Shown in pieces: positions 16,725-25,391 of a stretch of DNA of 64,000 bases. The stretch is from PALSA-693 sp963702305. Its GTDB lineage: Bacteria > Actinomycetota > Acidimicrobiia > Acidimicrobiales > Palsa-688. The stretch's first letter is position 1, and every line of letters begins with the position of its first letter. The notes under the pieces were generated by a model. The model had not been told where the DNA came from, made no database searches, and saw only the letters and a program-made list of their open reading frames with translations. Where the stretch lies: NCBI GenBank assembly GCA_963702305.1, contig CAVPBX010000011.1:62001-126000 (forward strand), written 5' to 3'. A program made the position numbers and the translations under genes.

Positions 16725-17882
16725 TCAACGGTGCGCCCATGCGGCCAGTTTGTCGCGGTGTTCGGGCGCGGCGATGGCCGCGATGCGCCGGGCCCGTTCG
16801 GCGTCGTCAACGGCCCGCAGGTCGGCGACACCGTGCTCGGTGACGACCACCTCCACGTCACAGCGCGGGGTGGAAACGACGTCGACCTCGGGGACGATCG
16901 TCGACGCCCCGCTCTTGGTGGTGGACCGCAGCGCCACGATCGAAACGCCGCCCGCGGAGCGGGCCGCCGCCCCACAAAAGTCGGCATGTCCGCCGATACC
17001 CGCCACCGTACGGCCCCCTACGCGTTCCACGTTGACCGACCCGTCGAGGCCGACCTGCAGGGCGGTGTTGCACCCGACGAACCGGTCGATCGACGCCACC
17101 CGGCTCACGTCGTGCGTCTCCTCGACGGGCAGCAGCCGTAGCTTGCCCGCTCGGGCGACCGCGGCGATGGCCGGGCCACCCCACACGTAGCCGCCCGTGA
17201 TCCGACCCCGGAGCAACCCGCGGTCGTCGAGCTCAGCCATGGCCTCGGTAACCAAGCCCGACCAGATGCCCACCGGTCGGTCGAGCGCCGCCACCACGCC
17301 TTCGCCGATACCGCCCGGCCCGAACTGCAGGGTGGCATCCTCGGGGAGCACCGAAACCACGTGGCGGCCAACGGCCAGATCGACTTCGTCCGCCCGCCGC
17401 GCTCGGGGGGCCGGGCTGCCCGACACGGGGCGGTCGACCGTCGCCACGATCGGGCCTTCGATGGCCGGACCGCCCAGGTCGGTGCCGTCAACGTCTATTT
17501 CCACCACCACGGCCCGGGCCGCCCGGGCGGCCGCGGGGCCCAGGCCGACCGTGCCGCCATAGACCAGATCCGGGCCGCGCCGCACGCCGGTCACCACTGC
17601 GATGTCTGGGTGCAAGCCGGCCAACAAGCGGGGCACGGCGGAGAGGCGGACCGGCAGGTACCGGAGGCGGCCGTCTGCGACCGCTCCGGAGAGGGCGTAG
17701 CCGGCGATCACCGTGCGGCCTCGCACCGAGGGGGAGGCCAACCAGGCCCGCTCCTCCGGGGTCCAGCCGAGCAGGACTTCCGGCTCGGACTCACCGACGG
17801 CCGCGGCGATGACGGCCGGCGCTGACCGGGCGCTGTCGGCGCCGTCGGCATAGGCGAGGAGCGGTCGTGCCGTCGCGGTCAT
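16725..17882 (-). CDS. Acetyl-CoA hydrolase/transferase family protein
   Basis: A 385-residue family-I-type CoA transferase/hydrolase. Members move CoA between acyl groups through a glutamyl-CoA intermediate. The C-terminal domain is clear: GIGGHADFCGAAARSAGG is the glycine-rich loop and VVVTEHGVADLR the family-end motif. The glutamate expected as nucleophile should lie around IVATVDRP-VSVLPEDATLQFG, but I cannot assign it with certainty. The protein is shorter than 4-hydroxybutyrate CoA-transferases (about 430), mostly at the N-terminus. The start is ATG 17882. It could recycle CoA for the ligase gene downstream in the same operon. Confidence 0.8.
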   Translation of the reverse strand: MTATARPLLAYADGADSARSAPAVIAAAVGESEPEVLLGWTPEERAWLASPSVRGRTVIAGYALSGAVADGRLRYLPVRLSAVPRLLAGLHPDIAVVTGVRRGPDLVYGGTVGLGPAAARAARAVVVEIDVDGTDLGGPAIEGPIVATVDRPVSGSPAPRARRADEVDLAVGRHVVSVLPEDATLQFGPGGIGEGVVAALDRPVGIWSGLVTEAMAELDDRGLLRGRITGGYVWGGPAIAAVARAGKLRLLPVEETHDVSRVASIDRFVGCNTALQVGLDGSVNVERVGGRTVAGIGGHADFCGAAARSAGGVSIVALRSTTKSGASTIVPEVDVVSTPRCDVEVVVTEHGVADLRAVDDAERARRIAAIAAPEHRDKLAAWAHR

Positions 17883-17967
17883 GTCCGGGTCACCCTAGGT
17901 GACAGTGCCGTCAACCGGCCCCGACGGCCCACCCGTAGCCACCGGGTCTCGTGCCCGGCCGGGGCCC

Positions 17968-18420
17968 CTACAGCAGAGCCGCCAACAGGTTCGTCGGAGT
18001 GTCCTGGGGCGTGACCCCATACCACGCTTCTTCGATCCGGCCGCTGGCGTCGATGAGAAAGGCCGACCGCCAGACTCCCGTGTACTTCATCCCGTTCGGC
18101 AGCTCAACTGGTCCCCACACGTCGAAGGCGTCCGCCACCCGATGCCCTTCATCGGCGAGGAGCGGGAAGCCGAGGTGGTACTTCTGGTCGAAGGCCAGTT
18201 GGTCCGCGGGCACATCGGGGCTGATGCCGATGATCGCGGTGTCGCCGACGTCGCCGGCGATGTCGCGCAACCCGCACGACTGCGCGGTGCAGCCCGGGGT
18301 GTCAGCCTTCGGGTAGAAGTAGACCAGCGCCTTGCGGCCCCTGAGGCTCGACAGCGACGTCGGGAAACCATGTTGGTCGGTCAACGTGAATTCGGGTGCG
18401 GCATCACCCTTCTTGAGCAT
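17968..18420 (-). CDS. bcp: Thiol peroxidase, BCP/PrxQ-type peroxiredoxin
   Basis: A 150-residue thioredoxin-fold peroxiredoxin that reduces hydroperoxides. The peroxidatic cysteine is C44 in DTPGCTAQ and the resolving cysteine is C49, the Cx4C arrangement of PrxQ/BCP proteins that are recycled by thioredoxin. ATG 18420 is preferred over ATG 18429 because GGAGG then sits nine bases upstream; the earlier ATG would leave no spacing. Its start lies inside the end of the cupin gene, so the two are coupled. Peroxide removal would suit a cluster with oxygenases and flavoenzymes. Confidence 0.92.
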   Translation of the reverse strand: MLKKGDAAPEFTLTDQHGFPTSLSSLRGRKALVYFYPKADTPGCTAQSCGLRDIAGDVGDTAIIGISPDVPADQLAFDQKYHLGFPLLADEGHRVADAFDVWGPVELPNGMKYTGVWRSAFLIDASGRIEEAWYGVTPQDTPTNLLAALL

Positions 18421-18907
18421 GGTGCACATCCTCCGGTTTGGGATCCTCGTCGAGCAAGTGGACGGTGGACTGCAGCATGGCGAACATGTCGCCCATGTCG
18501 ACGGTCTCGCCTTCGAGCGGGGGCCGGTGCCACGGCATCATCGTCGACCGCACCTCCACCTGTCCCCGGGTGCCGTCCTCATCGATCACCGTGACCCACT
18601 CCCCCATCTCGATCTCCCCGATGAACTCCAGACTGGCGTCGTCGCTGAGGATCTTGAAGCCGTGTTCGGTGTTGGGCGGCACCACCACGAAGTGGTCACC
18701 GCTGACATCGAGGTTTCGCCCCTCGACGTGGAACCGGACCGTGCCCCGGCGGACGTGGAAGATCTCGTCGCCCTGGTGCCGGTGCAGACCGACCGCCGCT
18801 CCCTTCGGCAGGGCATCGCCGCTGCAGATCCAGATCCGACTGGCGCCGTCGGCCTTCCCCACCTTCACCATTTCGCGTCCAGGCTCATTCGTTCGGACCA
18901 ACGTCAT
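18404..18907 (-). CDS. Cupin-domain protein
   Basis: A roughly 167-residue single-domain cupin. The metal-binding first motif is VGLHRHQGDEIFHVRRG (two His and a Glu) and the second is VVVPPNTEHGFKIL. Cupins of this form range from small dioxygenases to binding proteins, and the reaction cannot be assigned. Weak resemblance to 3-hydroxyanthranilate-type dioxygenases is all I see. ATG 18907 begins the conserved part; a TTG 45 bases upstream would add a charged tail and neither has a strong ribosome site. Its end overlaps the peroxiredoxin start by 17 bases. Confidence 0.75.
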   Translation of the reverse strand: MTLVRTNEPGREMVKVGKADGASRIWICSGDALPKGAAVGLHRHQGDEIFHVRRGTVRFHVEGRNLDVSGDHFVVVPPNTEHGFKILSDDASLEFIGEIEMGEWVTVIDEDGTRGQVEVRSTMMPWHRPPLEGETVDMGDMFAMLQSTVHLLDEDPKPEDVHHAQEG

Positions 18908-19005
18908 CCCGGGGCCTTTCGCACGCTGGGTGAAATGTCGGACACCGCTCAATTCTGGACGCTAGCAAACGAGGGAATGGCAGGCTCCGCCATGGTCGGA
19001 GGACG

Positions 19006-20007
19006 TTAGGTGGGATGAAACGTCACGGTTACCGACCGATCGGCCCGGGGTGCGTCCTCCGGCCGCTCGAGGTCCCGGTCGAACACCCGAGCCACCGAGT
19101 TGCCGGCGAGATCCTCGAGTACCGAGTCCACCACCAGCCGGTGCGCTCCCGACGCCCACGGCCGTCCGGGCGTCAGCAGCCACGATCGCTCTTCGGGACC
19201 GACGGTCGCAGTGCCGGCGACGGATCGGCCATCGGGGCCCAGCACGTCGAGGCAGTCGGACAGCAGCCCGAAGTCGAGGGGACGATCGAACGCGACGGCC
19301 AGGGGCCCGGTGGTGTGACTGGCCGGCGCCGCGACGGTCCAGCGCTCAGGCTCGACACGGCGCCGTTCATCGGGGCCGACGTGGTAGCGCCGTTCGCCTC
19401 CCGCCCGTAGACAGGCGCCTCGGGCATCAAGAAAACCGGCTCCCACTGCCAACCGGACTGACGTGCCTGCCTCGAGCGGGTAGCCGGCTTGGCGCTGGCC
19501 CACCAAGCCTCGCTTGATGCGGGCAGGGTCCAAGAGAACGGTGAGGCGGCGGCGGTCGGGATCCCACAACTCGTGTTCAAGGGCCAGCAGGGCTCCCGCC
19601 ATCGGGATGCCGGATTCGTCGAGTAGCCGGACCTGTGCCGCGACGCATCCTTCAGCCATCGGCGCAGAGAAGCGCAGGTAGAGCCGCAGGAGGTTACGCG
19701 GCACCTCGGCGGCGGAGGGCCGGATCTCGAGCAATTGGGTGGTCGCCGGGCGGTCGGGCCGCGGTCGGGTCAGCACCGCGGCGACGACACCGTCGACCAC
19801 CACCGCGTACGCCGTCCCCTCGACGAACGGGAAGCGCGGCACGAAACAGAGGTGATCGTCCGTGCGCACGACCCGCCCCGCCATAGGCGGAGCCTCATCG
19901 ACCCCGACGCTGGTGTGCGGCCGCACCTGCAGCGTGCCTGCCGCGGCCGCGCCCGTCACCGTCAGGCAGTCGGCCGCGCCGCAGCGCGACCACCGGACGT
20001 CCCTCAC
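19006..20007 (-). CDS. Unrecognised 333-residue protein with Ig-like C-terminal domain
   Basis: I do not recognise a characterised family. The protein is rich in beta strands. Residues about 95-200 and 230-320 look like repeats of a bacterial Ig-like fold of the SbsA type: LRLYLRFSAPMAEG and GPLAVAFDRPLDFG open similar strand patterns, and LAGNSVARVFDRD is typical of that domain's end. No signal peptide or lipobox is seen, which is unusual for Ig-like proteins. The GTG start at 20007 lies 18 bases after the beta-propeller gene, so the two are co-transcribed. Codon use is coding-like throughout. Confidence 0.7.
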   Translation of the reverse strand: MRDVRWSRCGAADCLTVTGAAAAGTLQVRPHTSVGVDEAPPMAGRVVRTDDHLCFVPRFPFVEGTAYAVVVDGVVAAVLTRPRPDRPATTQLLEIRPSAAEVPRNLLRLYLRFSAPMAEGCVAAQVRLLDESGIPMAGALLALEHELWDPDRRRLTVLLDPARIKRGLVGQRQAGYPLEAGTSVRLAVGAGFLDARGACLRAGGERRYHVGPDERRRVEPERWTVAAPASHTTGPLAVAFDRPLDFGLLSDCLDVLGPDGRSVAGTATVGPEERSWLLTPGRPWASGAHRLVVDSVLEDLAGNSVARVFDRDLERPEDAPRADRSVTVTFHPT

Positions 20008-20025
20008 CCTGAGCCTTCCGGACGA

Positions 20026-21120
20026 CTACAAGGAGGCGGTCTTGAGGGAGCGCAGGTGGTGTCCGCCGCCCTCCCGCTGGAGCGCGAGCACGTGCTCGCC
20101 GTCGAGGTTGGCCAAGCGGATGATGCCCTGGAGCGCTTTGGTCTCCCGCGGGACCCCGACCGGCTCCTTGGCGGCGGTAAGCGGCGCTTGGCCGTCGATG
20201 TCGCGGCGGGCGATCTTCACCAACCCGTGGGCGCTGTTGGCCACCAGGACCTGCTCCGAATCCCCGTGCCCGAAGGCCACCATGTCGAGCGGCTGATTCA
20301 TGGCGCCCAGCTCCGCCACGGTCCGACCGACCGTCTTGGTGCCGGGTGTGAGCTCGGCAAGGGGAAAGTGCACGACGGGCGTGCAGGTATAGGTCGCCAG
20401 GATGCTCCGGCCGCCGTCGTAGGGAACGAAGGCCCGGATGGGCGCGGCCGTCTCCCATTGGCCGTGTGACACGTGAAAGATCTCCAGATTGTTGGCCGCC
20501 GGCTCGGCGCCGAACGGGAAGGGAATGCGCCGCAACTTGGAGGAGAACTCCTCATTGGACAGCCCGGCGACCAACAGCGCCCCGTCGACGTAGGCCATGT
20601 CGGTGATCGTCGAGGTGCGGATGGGGCGGCGCAGGATCCGGATGGTGCGCTCACCAACCTGCAGATCCTCGCCCTCACCATCCAGCGGCAGCGTGATGTC
20701 GAGCCGCGCATCGTCCTCCGATGGGGCGTCGTCGATGGCTACCTCCGCCATGGGCACGCCGGTGAGCTCCACCTCGTCGATCGAACCGTCGAGGCGGTCA
20801 ATTCGTATGAGTACGGCCTGACCGGCGTCGCCACGGCCGCGCTGCACCGACAGGTACACGTGGTGCGAGGTGGGGTGCACCGCCATGTCCCGGATGGTCA
20901 CGTCGTCGGGATCGCAGCCGCAGTACGAGGCGACCCGGGCGTCGACGTTGTCCATGTCAAACGGCTCGGGTCCCGCCTCCGGACCGGGATCAGCGACGTC
21001 GACGGCGAAGATCCTCGCCCCCGCGTTGTCCGCGAGAAACAGGATGCCGGCCGGCCCGAAGGCCATCGGTCCGGCGGCGCGGATGTCCGCTCGGCCTGGC
21101 TGTAGTGCATATTCGCTCAC
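20026..21120 (-). CDS. Predicted beta-propeller protein of unknown function
   Basis: A 364-residue protein with repeated strand patterns such as GPAGILFLADNAGARIFAVD, DMAVHPTSHHVYLSVQRG, DMAYVDGALLVAGLSN and DMVAFGHGDSEQVLVANS. These are typical of YVTN/NHL-type propellers, probably six or seven blades. No catalytic motif is evident. GTG 21120 is chosen because GGAGG lies five bases upstream; an ATG 12 bases earlier overlaps that site. No export signal is visible. It heads a minus-strand series through the Ig-like protein, cupin, peroxiredoxin and CoA-transferase, and it diverges from an enoyl-CoA hydratase at 21319. Confidence 0.72.
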   Translation of the reverse strand: MSEYALQPGRADIRAAGPMAFGPAGILFLADNAGARIFAVDVADPGPEAGPEPFDMDNVDARVASYCGCDPDDVTIRDMAVHPTSHHVYLSVQRGRGDAGQAVLIRIDRLDGSIDEVELTGVPMAEVAIDDAPSEDDARLDITLPLDGEGEDLQVGERTIRILRRPIRTSTITDMAYVDGALLVAGLSNEEFSSKLRRIPFPFGAEPAANNLEIFHVSHGQWETAAPIRAFVPYDGGRSILATYTCTPVVHFPLAELTPGTKTVGRTVAELGAMNQPLDMVAFGHGDSEQVLVANSAHGLVKIARRDIDGQAPLTAAKEPVGVPRETKALQGIIRLANLDGEHVLALQREGGGHHLRSLKTASL

Positions 21121-21318
21121 GGCGACCTCCATGTGTGCCAAACGCACCGCGAATGCTATCGCCGCCACCTCGTCACTGCCCCGGGGCGCGTCCGCTGCAC
21201 CGGAGACCGCAGACCGGACAACGGTGATCGCGACCCGATTGGCCTGGGGCCGCTCATGGTAGTTTGAGCCGCGAGGTGCCGTCCGGGCAACGCCATACGT
21301 GATGGGCAGGAGGCTGTG

Positions 21319-22197
21319 ATGGAACGTCAGGAACTCGAAACGGTCATCTACGAGAAAGAGGGGCCGATCGCCCGTATTATCCTCAATAGACCCGAGAAGG
21401 CCAACTCGCAAAACTCGCCGATGGTATGGGACGTCGAGAACAGCTTGAAGGATGCCGAAGCTGACTACAACATCAAAGTGGTCATCTTCAAAGCCAACGG
21501 CGCAGGGTTTTGCGCGGGTCATGACGTCGGTGGTGGCGGCGGTCCGACCTATCCCGAATTCATCGAGGCGATGGAAGCCGGTCATCCCTGGGGTGGTCCA
21601 GCGAAGCTCTTTCTCTGGCCTGTTTTGCATCTCTGGGAGTTCCAGAAGCCAACGGTCGCCGCGGTCCACGGCTACTGCGTCGGGGGCGGCACGTACTTTG
21701 CCTTGCTCAACGACATCGTGGTGGCCGCGGAGGACGCCTACTTCCAGATGCCCCTGCCCCAAGGCTTGGGCTTCCCGGGCGGCGAGACGATGATCGAGCC
21801 GTGGGTGATGATGAACTTCCATCACGCCTATGAGTACCTGTATCTGTCGCAGACCGTGGACGCCCAAGAAGCTCATCGCCTGGGCCTGGTCAACCGAGTC
21901 GTGCCCCGGGAGGATCTCGACGCGACCGTTGAGCTCATCGCCCAGCAGATCGCACAGGCCCCCCTCACCGTGCTGATGGGGATCAAAGGCGGGGTCAAGC
22001 GGGCGTGGGAATCCATGGGAATGCGCGTCCATCTCCAAGCCCAACTGCATGTGATGGAACAGGTCGGCCGGGCCGGTGACGTGGCCGCCTGGCGGCAAGA
22101 GAACATCGAGAAAGGCTACGGCGCCGCCCCGCGTCAAGTGGCGGCCAAACGGGCGGCGATCGCCGCAGAAACGGTGAATGCCCAGAACGGCAAGTGA
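21319..22197 (+). CDS. Enoyl-CoA hydratase/isomerase
   Basis: A 292-residue crotonase-family protein. Oxyanion-hole segments are GAGFCAGHDVGGGG and AAVHGYCVGGGTY. At the catalytic positions I see DAYFQMP and LPQGLGFPGG, in which one of the usual glutamates appears replaced by Gln, so isomerase or hydrolase activity cannot be excluded. ATG 21319 follows CAGGAGG by five bases. The gene has more A/T-ending codons and AGA/AAA use than its neighbours, a mild hint of a different origin. The SDR gene follows 68 bases downstream on the same strand. Confidence 0.88.
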   Translation: MERQELETVIYEKEGPIARIILNRPEKANSQNSPMVWDVENSLKDAEADYNIKVVIFKANGAGFCAGHDVGGGGGPTYPEFIEAMEAGHPWGGPAKLFLWPVLHLWEFQKPTVAAVHGYCVGGGTYFALLNDIVVAAEDAYFQMPLPQGLGFPGGETMIEPWVMMNFHHAYEYLYLSQTVDAQEAHRLGLVNRVVPREDLDATVELIAQQIAQAPLTVLMGIKGGVKRAWESMGMRVHLQAQLHVMEQVGRAGDVAAWRQENIEKGYGAAPRQVAAKRAAIAAETVNAQNGK

Positions 22198-22265
22198 GTA
22201 AAAGGGCCGGATGATTTCGCCGGCATAGCCGGTCAAGGCCCGTCCCGACAGAGGAGGAGATCGCC

Positions 22266-23159
22266 ATGCCGACCCGAGGGGTAGCATTCGTCACCGGCGC
22301 CAGCCGGGGTATTGGGAAGGCGATCGCGGTATCGCTGGCCCAGGCCGGGTTCGACGTCGCCATCACGGCGCGGACCGTCAACCCCGGCGAGGCGCGTGAG
22401 CACTCGTCCACGGTCAAACAGTCAGATACCACGCCGCTCCCGGGCAGCCTCACCGAGACGGCGGACCTGATCCAGCAGCATGGGGCCAAAGCGCTGGTGC
22501 TCCCGGCCGACCTGACGGACCGAGCCTCGCTGGGAGCCGCGGCCACGACCCTCCTCGAGCGATGGGGCCGAGTGGACATCGTCGTCCACAACGCCCGCTA
22601 CATCGGGCCGGGACACATGGACACCTTCCTCGACACCCCGATCAGCGACATCGAACGGCACATGGCGGGCAACTTCTTCGCCCCGCTGGTGCTCAACAAG
22701 TTCCTCGTCCCGGCCATGGTCCTCCAGGGCCGGGGCCGCATCTTCAACCTGACGAGCGGGTCGGCGTTCAGCGACCCGCTCTCACCGGCCGGTCAGGGCG
22801 GGTGGGGCCTCAGCTACGGAACCACCAAGGCGGCCTTGCACCGGGTAGCCGGCATCCTGGCGACCGAACTCGCACCACACGGGATTCAGGTGATCAACGT
22901 GGACCCGGGCTACATCGCCACCGAACGCATCGCCCAGGACATGGCCCGTTTCGGGTTCGCCGCGGACGGCGAGCCACCGGAGGTCGTCGGGGCGGTGCTG
23001 GCGTGGCTGGCGACGACGGAGGACATCAATGAATTCAACGGGGGTACGGTGTTCGCCCAGGAGTTCTGCCACCAGCGGAGCCTCCTCGCGGGCTGGGACG
23101 GGCCGAGGCCCCGAGCCGCGTCGTCCCGGCCGGACCTCTCCGGGGCTCGGCTCGGTTGA
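22266..23159 (+). CDS. SDR oxidoreductase
   Basis: A 297-residue short-chain dehydrogenase with VTGASRGIGKA at residues 9-19. NAR replaces the usual NAG (VVHNARYIG), the catalytic Ser is in NLTSGSA and the Tyr/Lys in SYGTTKAA. The arginine after strand 2 (ITARTVN) suggests NADP. An insertion of about 25 residues after strand 2 and a C-terminal tail of about 30 residues (WDGPRPRAASSR onward) are additions to the core; the tail looks unconserved. GAGGAG precedes the ATG. It pairs with the enoyl-CoA hydratase and probably oxidises a hydroxyacyl or ring hydroxyl. Confidence 0.88.
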   Translation: MPTRGVAFVTGASRGIGKAIAVSLAQAGFDVAITARTVNPGEAREHSSTVKQSDTTPLPGSLTETADLIQQHGAKALVLPADLTDRASLGAAATTLLERWGRVDIVVHNARYIGPGHMDTFLDTPISDIERHMAGNFFAPLVLNKFLVPAMVLQGRGRIFNLTSGSAFSDPLSPAGQGGWGLSYGTTKAALHRVAGILATELAPHGIQVINVDPGYIATERIAQDMARFGFAADGEPPEVVGAVLAWLATTEDINEFNGGTVFAQEFCHQRSLLAGWDGPRPRAASSRPDLSGARLG

Positions 23160-23175
23160 CCGGCACCGGTAGTCC

Positions 23176-23197
23176 GGCCGATCGGCCCTAAGGGCCC
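23176..23197. terminator. Overlapping palindromes between convergent SDR and hydrolase genes
   Basis: GGCCGATCGGCC (23176-23187) and the stem GGCCC-TAA-GGGCC (23184-23196) overlap, the second covering the stop codon of the minus-strand hydrolase. They could form alternative hairpins ending transcripts from both sides. There is no U-tract. Confidence 0.4.
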
Positions 23198-24552
23198 GCC
23201 ACCGGGTTGTCCCGGGCACGCGTCAACGCCGTCTCTCCGTCCTGGGCTCGCAGCACGCCCGCGGCGACTGCGCCATCGACGGCTTTGGCGAAAGCAGCCA
23301 GGTAGCCGTCCTGATCGCCGTAACGCTCCTTGACGAGATCGGCCGCGAGCGGAGACCAGACCCCCATCAGCCCGGCTGGCCCGGACTCTTCGAGCGCGCC
23401 CACGCACCGCCAGAGCGGGGCGGCCAGCTCGGGGACCCGCACGCCGCCGACGGCGTTGCCATCGGCATCACGGCGGATGCGGCGTGGTTCGCCGCCGACT
23501 TCGATCAGCGGCTGGCTGGGTGGGGGCGGTCCGCCGTTGACCCATCGATGGACGTGGGTGAGGGCGGCGTCGAGCACCGGAGCCCAGGGCACGGGATGAA
23601 GCGAGGTGACATCGATCGGCACCCCGCCGGGAGGACCCACTCCGTCGCGCGCCATCTTCGGCAGGATCCGCTCCATGTGCAGGCGGGGACCGTGAGGCGC
23701 TCCGGCCACCTCCCAAAACCGGTACTGGTCAGTGTCGGGCTGGCGTACCGGGAAGCAGGCGAGGGTCTCGCATTCCGAGTTGACGACCATGACCTTGGCG
23801 TCGAGATCGTCTCTGAGGCGAGTGGGCGCGGTCCGGATCCGGGCCAGCGCTGCGGGGTCCGAAGGGTCGAAGACCGCCGGATCGTCGATGCTGGATCCGC
23901 TGCCAAACCAGGTGAAGGCGACGAAGCCGTCGAACAGCCGCTCCAGGGGCTGCACGGCGTTGATGTAGCTCGCCAAACGGCCGGCGGATTGGGAGCCCCC
24001 GAGGGCGACGACCTTCGTCGGCACCAGGCCGCCCAGCGGGTCGGGGCCGCGGTGCGGAGCCAGCAGCGACCGGGCCACCTCGGTGAAGACCCCGTACGAG
24101 AGGCCATCGTCGGTGATGTGCAGCCGTCCGTATCGCTCCGGGTCCCACGCCACCAGCCCGTGAGGGTCTCTGCTGAAGCCGTGCAAGCCGACGTGCTGGG
24201 CGGTGACACCGGCGTACAGAAAGCCTTCCTCGAACACCGCGGGCGTGTCACCGGCTTCGAAGATGTCGGAGCCCGCCGAGACGTTGTTCCACTCCACCAG
24301 CAGGGTGCCGTTGAACCGCGACGGATCAGTCGGACGGCGGACGACCACCCGGGTGGCAAATCCGTCGCTGCCGGCCGTCTCGACGACCCAGCGGCCGTCG
24401 ACCCCCAGGTCGCCGACCGGGCGATAACGGGGCGCCACCCCGTCGACGAAGTATTCCTCCTCCACGTAGCCCACGGCATCAAGGTCGGCACGCGTCGCCC
24501 CGAAAGGCCAGCCGTGGGCGCCAGCCGTTATGGGACCATCGATGGTTGTCAC
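23188..24552 (-). CDS. Alpha/beta-hydrolase-domain protein
   Basis: A 454-residue protein resembling the actinobacterial alpha/beta-hydrolase-domain family. The nucleophile elbow is VVALGGSQSAGRL (Ser of GGSQS, around residue 188) and a late His lies in GAPHGPRLHM. The N-terminal strands RFNGTLLVEWNNVSAG and VTAQHVGLHGF are typical of that group. It may hydrolyse an ester, amide or lactone. GTG 24552 has GGAG seven bases upstream. It is the last gene of the Liv-type transporter operon, 27 bases after LivF, so hydrolysis of the imported compound is an attractive but unproved role. Confidence 0.75.
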   Translation of the reverse strand: MTTIDGPITAGAHGWPFGATRADLDAVGYVEEEYFVDGVAPRYRPVGDLGVDGRWVVETAGSDGFATRVVVRRPTDPSRFNGTLLVEWNNVSAGSDIFEAGDTPAVFEEGFLYAGVTAQHVGLHGFSRDPHGLVAWDPERYGRLHITDDGLSYGVFTEVARSLLAPHRGPDPLGGLVPTKVVALGGSQSAGRLASYINAVQPLERLFDGFVAFTWFGSGSSIDDPAVFDPSDPAALARIRTAPTRLRDDLDAKVMVVNSECETLACFPVRQPDTDQYRFWEVAGAPHGPRLHMERILPKMARDGVGPPGGVPIDVTSLHPVPWAPVLDAALTHVHRWVNGGPPPPSQPLIEVGGEPRRIRRDADGNAVGGVRVPELAAPLWRCVGALEESGPAGLMGVWSPLAADLVKERYGDQDGYLAAFAKAVDGAVAAGVLRAQDGETALTRARDNPVAGP

Positions 24553-24579
24553 CGTGTCACTCCACTCGCTCGCCGGCGG

Positions 24580-25365
24580 TCACCCGTCGGTCGTCCGGAG
24601 CGAGGAGGCCGCCAGATAGGTCTCCTCGATCTCTTCGATCCGCTCGAGCAGCTCGGAAGTGGGTCCTTCGAGGGCCACCCGCCCATGATTGAGCACGTAG
24701 GCGCGGTCGGCCACCTCGAGGGCATCCCGAACGTGTTGCTCGACGAGGAGGACGCCGGTGCCGCGGTCGGCGGCTTGCCGTACGGCCGTGAGCAGTCGCT
24801 CAACGACGAGGGGGGCGAGGCCAAGCGAGAGCTCGTCGGCGAGGAGGACGACGGGCTGGGCCGCGAGGGCCCGGGCCAGGGTGAGCATCTGCTGCTCACC
24901 CCCGGAGAGAAGTCCGGCCTTGCGGGGCAGCAAGGCTTCGAGTTCGGGGAAGAACTCGATGCACCGTTGCCGGGTTTGACGCCCGAGCCGCAGGTTGTCG
25001 GCGACCGTGAGCCCCATGAAGACGGACCGCTCCTCGGTGATGAGTCGGAGCCCGTTCGCGGCTCGGCGGTGGAGGGGCGCACGGGTCGATTCGCCGCGAA
25101 ACCACACCTCGCCGCGGAGGGGGCGAAGCTCGCCGGCCAAGGCTCGCACCGTGGTGGTCTTGCCGGCGCCGTTGACCCCGAGCAGGGCGACGACCTCTCC
25201 CGCTCTGACCACGATATCGAGGTCCTCGACGACGGCATTTGGGCCGTAGCCCACCGAGAGGTGGCGGGCCTCCAGGACGACCGGCCCCTCCGGCTGCCCC
25301 GCAGTCGAAACCGGCCCACGGGCTGGCGCCGGCTGGCCTCCTGTGTCGTCGTTGCTGGTTTGCAT
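24580..25365 (-). CDS. livF: Liv-type ABC transporter ATPase LivF
   Basis: A 261-residue ATPase of the branched-chain amino acid (HAAT) importer family. Walker A is GVNGAGKTT, the signature is LSGGEQQ, Walker B with the catalytic Glu is VVLLADELSLGL (Leu where Pro is usual), and the H-loop is VLLVEQHV. These are complete, so it should hydrolyse ATP. The ATG at 25365 is preferred because GGGAG precedes it by five bases. About 30 unconserved residues precede the domain. It follows the LivHMG fusion by 26 bases. HAAT importers carry amino acids, amides, urea or aromatic acids, so the cargo is open. Confidence 0.92.
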   Translation of the reverse strand: MQTSNDDTGGQPAPARGPVSTAGQPEGPVVLEARHLSVGYGPNAVVEDLDIVVRAGEVVALLGVNGAGKTTTVRALAGELRPLRGEVWFRGESTRAPLHRRAANGLRLITEERSVFMGLTVADNLRLGRQTRQRCIEFFPELEALLPRKAGLLSGGEQQMLTLARALAAQPVVLLADELSLGLAPLVVERLLTAVRQAADRGTGVLLVEQHVRDALEVADRAYVLNHGRVALEGPTSELLERIEEIEETYLAASSLRTTDG

Positions 25366-25391
25366 CGCCGCTCCCATTGGGAAGGTGGAAC

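Noticed and set aside
20026..22287. A 753-codon minus-strand frame
   Set aside because: Everything above 21120 is antisense to an enoyl-CoA hydratase with clear family motifs; a GGAGG-GTG start at 21120 marks the real gene.
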